From Stigmatella aurantiaca DW4/3-1 (GTDB lineage Bacteria; Myxococcota; Myxococcia; Myxococcales; Myxococcaceae), in contig NC_014623.1 of NCBI RefSeq assembly GCF_000165485.1, positions 62,001 to 126,000 on the forward strand: a stretch of DNA of 64,000 bases, written 5' to 3'. The notes under the pieces were generated by a model. The model was not told the origin of the DNA. It ran no database searches and worked only from the letters and a program-made list of their open reading frames with translations. The position numbers were made by a program, and so were the translations under genes. Within the stretch, counting starts at the first letter, position 1. The number at the start of each line of letters is the position of its first letter. Positions 61,780 to 64,000 of the stretch are shown piece after piece.

Positions 61780-62670
61780 CTACTTCGTCCTGAGGTTCAA
61801 GAAGAGGAGCCGCTGACCACTGGTGTCCGCCAGCTCCACGGAGAAAGCCCTGCCTTGGGTCCATGGGGCTGTGGTCGCTTCCACCACAACGACCCCCTCT
61901 TCTCCGGGTGCCAATGGCTGAGGCCGCATCTGTGCCGAGAGGATCGTCGTCGCACCTCCCCCTGCTTCGATGAGGCGCGCTTGCCCCAAAGCCCAGGGGG
62001 TTTGGCCTGGGAGGTTGAGCAGATGAAAGGTCACCAATGCGGAGTGGCCGCCTCGGAAACCCATGCTTCTCTGAAACTGGAGGCCGCGGGTCTCCGCCGA
62101 AGGCCGTTGCTCGATGAAGATAATCGGATAGGTGTTTCCGGTGAGCCATCCGGAGAACGCAAGCCCCATCGGACCGTTCTCCTCGCACCGGGCCTTGAGG
62201 TCCTCCAACTCGGTCGTCTTGAGTGTCAGTGCATTCAGGAGCGCCTCGGGGGTGTTCGCTCGCCGATCCACCTCCACCTTGCCATCCACCTCGGTGGGGT
62301 GGGCAACGAGTCCCAGGACGGCCTGGGCGGGCAAGGCCCTGTCCTTGAAACGGACCTTCACCACGAGCCGCTCGCTGGCACCCAGTTCCGCGGCGGGCTC
62401 CAGGTTGAGGGTGCGCTCGCCCAGGTCCACCCACTTGAAACGCGTCCGATCCACCTCCAGGGAATCCCGTTCCACCGGGGCGTTGAACAACATGAGGACC
62501 GTGATGGACCCCGGGGCCACGTGTACCTCGGGAGGGGGTTCTCCTGGCTGGGTGGGCAAGGAGACGCGCCGGTCCTGGCGCTGTCGGGTGAGTGGCTGGG
62601 GCTGAGCAAAGGCCGGGCCTGCCACCAGCAGGCAGAGGGCCAGGGTCAGCCAGGGGGTAGGTTGGACCAG
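61780..62670 (-). CDS. DUF2381 family protein (TIGR02268), myxobacterial kinase-associated
   Basis: The protein matches the myxobacterial DUF2381 family: signal peptide VQPTPWLTLALCLLVAGPAFAQ, then RRVSLPTQPGEPPPEVHVAPGSITVLMLFNAPVERDSLEVDRTRFKWVDLGERTLNLEPA, VVKVRFKDRALPAQAVLGLVAHPTEVDGKVEV, and a C-terminal GEEGVVVVEATTAPWTQGRAFSVELADTSGQRLLFLNL. It is typically encoded next to a Ser/Thr kinase. The first ATG (62793) adds 41 unlike residues. A CTG at 62670 with GGAGG ten bases upstream gives a clean signal peptide and usual length (296), so I use it. The protein should be periplasmic. Its kinase partner here is the broken frame downstream. Confidence 0.85.
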   Translation of the reverse strand: MVQPTPWLTLALCLLVAGPAFAQPQPLTRQRQDRRVSLPTQPGEPPPEVHVAPGSITVLMLFNAPVERDSLEVDRTRFKWVDLGERTLNLEPAAELGASERLVVKVRFKDRALPAQAVLGLVAHPTEVDGKVEVDRRANTPEALLNALTLKTTELEDLKARCEENGPMGLAFSGWLTGNTYPIIFIEQRPSAETRGLQFQRSMGFRGGHSALVTFHLLNLPGQTPWALGQARLIEAGGGATTILSAQMRPQPLAPGEEGVVVVEATTAPWTQGRAFSVELADTSGQRLLFLNLRTK

Positions 62671-62990
62671 GGTCGTAGAACCTCCGAGGTTGGCAACCCT
62701 AGCAAACTCAGGACAATCCAGGTGGGACGATGCGGAGGCCACGAGAGCAGGCACGGCACGAGCGGGCCGTTCGAGCAGTGCGTCGAAGAGCACGGGCGGG
62801 GTGCAGGTCAGCTCTCAGGCGATGCCCCTGATGGCGAGGCGTCTGGTGACGGAAAAGCGGGAGGGACAACTGCGCTTCCTGTGGAGGGGCTCGTGGGGAG
62901 AGCCGGAGGACCGCTCGGATGTAGCATGACGCAGTCTCGTCCAGTACCATCGGGGAATCGGACGCCGCTCATGCCACACAGGAGTCCTCC

Positions 62991-63479
62991 ATGCGCAGAG
63001 AGAGGCTTGCTCTTTTCTTTGTGGTATGGGCTGTTGGATGTGCTCAAGGGCTCAATCCCGTTACAGGGAGGATCACGCCATCACATTTCAGGTTCCAGAC
63101 AGTGGTTGAGATATCCCGGAATTCGCATCAGCCCGATGGGTGGCGTGCTGTCTGTATTCATGCCCGGATCACCGAGGGAAATACAGGGGCAACGGACCTC
63201 TGCCGGTTCGAGGTGGGACTTCCGCTCCGCAATGAAGAACAAGGAAACATCCCGTTGGACTGGGCCCAGCGGACAGCCGCGCGCACGGCCAACCGGGCGG
63301 CGCACAGGGTTTTGGCTGAAGTCCGTCCGGGGGAAATGATAGCGGTGGTATGCCTGCAATTCAAAGATCTCTACGGGCGCATGTTGAAGAAGGAGATCGA
63401 TGGCGCCAGGGTGTCGCAGTGCGATGCCTCGAGTGGAGCACCCGTCTATTTCGATATTCCGGGTGAGTTGACGCCATGA
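62991..63479 (+). CDS. Lipoprotein, second copy of the two-gene cassette
   Basis: The 162-residue protein has a lipoprotein signal (MRRERLALFFVVWAVGCAQG) and aligns along its length with 1799-2311: LNPVTGRITPSHFRFQ, GWRAVCIHARITEGNTGATDLCRFEVG, TANRAAHRVLAEV.PGEMIAVVCLQFKDLY, VSQCD, PVYFDIPGE. Conserved Cys pairs suggest disulfides. It overlaps the next gene by ATGA, as in the first copy. The cassette is here divergent from the DUF2381 gene, with 320 bases between its start and the DUF2381 start. I cannot name a function. Confidence 0.85.
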   Translation: MRRERLALFFVVWAVGCAQGLNPVTGRITPSHFRFQTVVEISRNSHQPDGWRAVCIHARITEGNTGATDLCRFEVGLPLRNEEQGNIPLDWAQRTAARTANRAAHRVLAEVRPGEMIAVVCLQFKDLYGRMLKKEIDGARVSQCDASSGAPVYFDIPGELTP

Positions 63480-64000
63480 GTGGATTCACACGGGAGTCCC
63501 TCATTGACATTGCTCGGCACTACTATCCAGCGGGGTTTCCCATTGAGGAAGATGATTACCGGCAGCCGCTTCTCGCGCACCAGCGGACACCGGAGCATGA
63601 GCGATGGCGAAGTGCCTGGGGAAAAGCCTTGAAGTGGGAGCGCTGGGACAGCCTGCTCGCCGCCGGACAATCTGCCTTTTCTTGGGGAGACATCCGGGAT
63701 GCCACCCAAGCATGGCATTCGGCATGCCGTCGTTGCTGCGTCTGCATCAAAGAGCTGCTTCCAGAGGGGGTCGAAGTCATCACCCGGGTCTCTGCCGCCA
63801 TCAGCGTCTTGGCTCCGCTCTACCTGACCTACACAACCACACGGACACGCAAGCTGGGTGCTCGGGCGGGCGCTCCCTTGGTGACCTTCATCCCTTCCGG
63901 AAAAGAGATAGCTCACGTCCGAGAGCTATCGAGCCTCATTGAGCGCGAGCTGGAATACAGCCCCTTTCCATTGGAATTCGCGGAAGTTGTTATTCCTGGG
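63476..64000 (+). CDS. Conserved hypothetical protein, second copy of the cassette partner, 3' end outside window
   Basis: From ATG 63476, overlapping the lipoprotein stop, the frame is open to the window end (175 codons seen). It reads MSGFTRESLIDIARHYYPAG and continues with TPEHERWRSAWGKALKWERWD, a CRRCCVC cluster, VITRVSAAISVLAPLYLTYTTT and YSPFPLEFAEVVIPG. This aligns with the 201-residue protein at 1197-1802; only about 25 residues should be missing. The middle of the protein differs more than the two ends. No signal peptide is present. The function is unknown; it may be an immunity or partner protein of the lipoprotein. Confidence 0.82.
   Translation, partial: MSGFTRESLIDIARHYYPAGFPIEEDDYRQPLLAHQRTPEHERWRSAWGKALKWERWDSLLAAGQSAFSWGDIRDATQAWHSACRRCCVCIKELLPEGVEVITRVSAAISVLAPLYLTYTTTRTRKLGARAGAPLVTFIPSGKEIAHVRELSSLIERELEYSPFPLEFAEVVIPG

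Noticed and set aside
1-64000. Search for tRNA, rRNA and CRISPR arrays
   Set aside because: No tRNA-like T-arm with matching stems, no rRNA-like conserved blocks and no regularly spaced repeats of CRISPR type were seen by eye.

Overview
The window looks like chromosomal DNA from a predatory or social myxobacterium (Myxococcota, probably Cystobacterineae, in the Stigmatella/Archangium/Hyalangium range). The basis is very high GC with strong GC3 bias, many eukaryotic-type Ser/Thr kinases (two with PEGA-like C-termini), a DUF2381 protein (a family I know only from myxobacteria), many lipoproteins, and lipoprotein toxin/immunity cassettes of the kind used in myxobacterial kin discrimination. I see no rRNA, tRNA or CRISPR array.

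Layout. 1-13.2 kb is an accessory region. It holds a kinase cut by the left edge, a two-gene lipoprotein/partner cassette (1197-2311), a DUF1428 gene, a three-gene oxidative operon (heme peroxidase, LodA-like, LodB-like FAD protein), a collapsed kinase remnant (7976-8053), a lipoprotein toxin with a DUF3396 immunity protein (8088-9868), a second intact kinase and a CapA-type protein. 13.3-26.1 kb carries a LysR regulator divergent from an S9 peptidase, secreted proteins, a frameshifted Cys-rich pseudogene, a split transketolase divergent from soxR with a shared SoxR-box-like dyad, a TIGR04141-like gene, a metallo-beta-lactamase-fold lipoprotein and a coiled-coil membrane protein. 26.2-30.8 kb is a defence/competition segment: an HNH-like lipoprotein toxin with SMI1/KNR4 immunity, pdxY, and an anti-phage dCTP deaminase (AvcD-like) overlapping a DUF488-like partner and preceded by a leader that may be an AvcI-like RNA.

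30.8-55.9 kb is mostly ordinary chromosome: trmN6-like, gshB, two PEGA kinases, a large Cys-rich lipoprotein, an aldo/keto reductase, a four-gene run (heme-oxygenase-like protein, two paralogous small proteins around an FAD monooxygenase), a GIN protein, a PilZ protein, a sulfonate/nitrate-type ABC transporter, a DNRLRE protein, a YpfJ-type zinc peptidase, a thioredoxin-like ferredoxin and a YcnI-like copper protein. 56-64 kb is accessory again: an IS701 remnant, a beta-helix protein, a GntR regulator, a complete IS4-family element that cut a chimeric kinase/SitA-like ORF, a DUF2381 protein, and a second copy of the lipoprotein/partner cassette running off the right edge.

The recurring theme at both ends is a turnover zone of kinases and toxin/immunity-like lipoprotein cassettes, with ATGA-coupled gene pairs, fusions, deletions and IS insertion. 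The best candidates for undescribed biology are the AvcD-DUF488-like pair with its leader, the duplicated lipoprotein/partner cassette, and the peroxidase/LodA-like/LodB-like operon.
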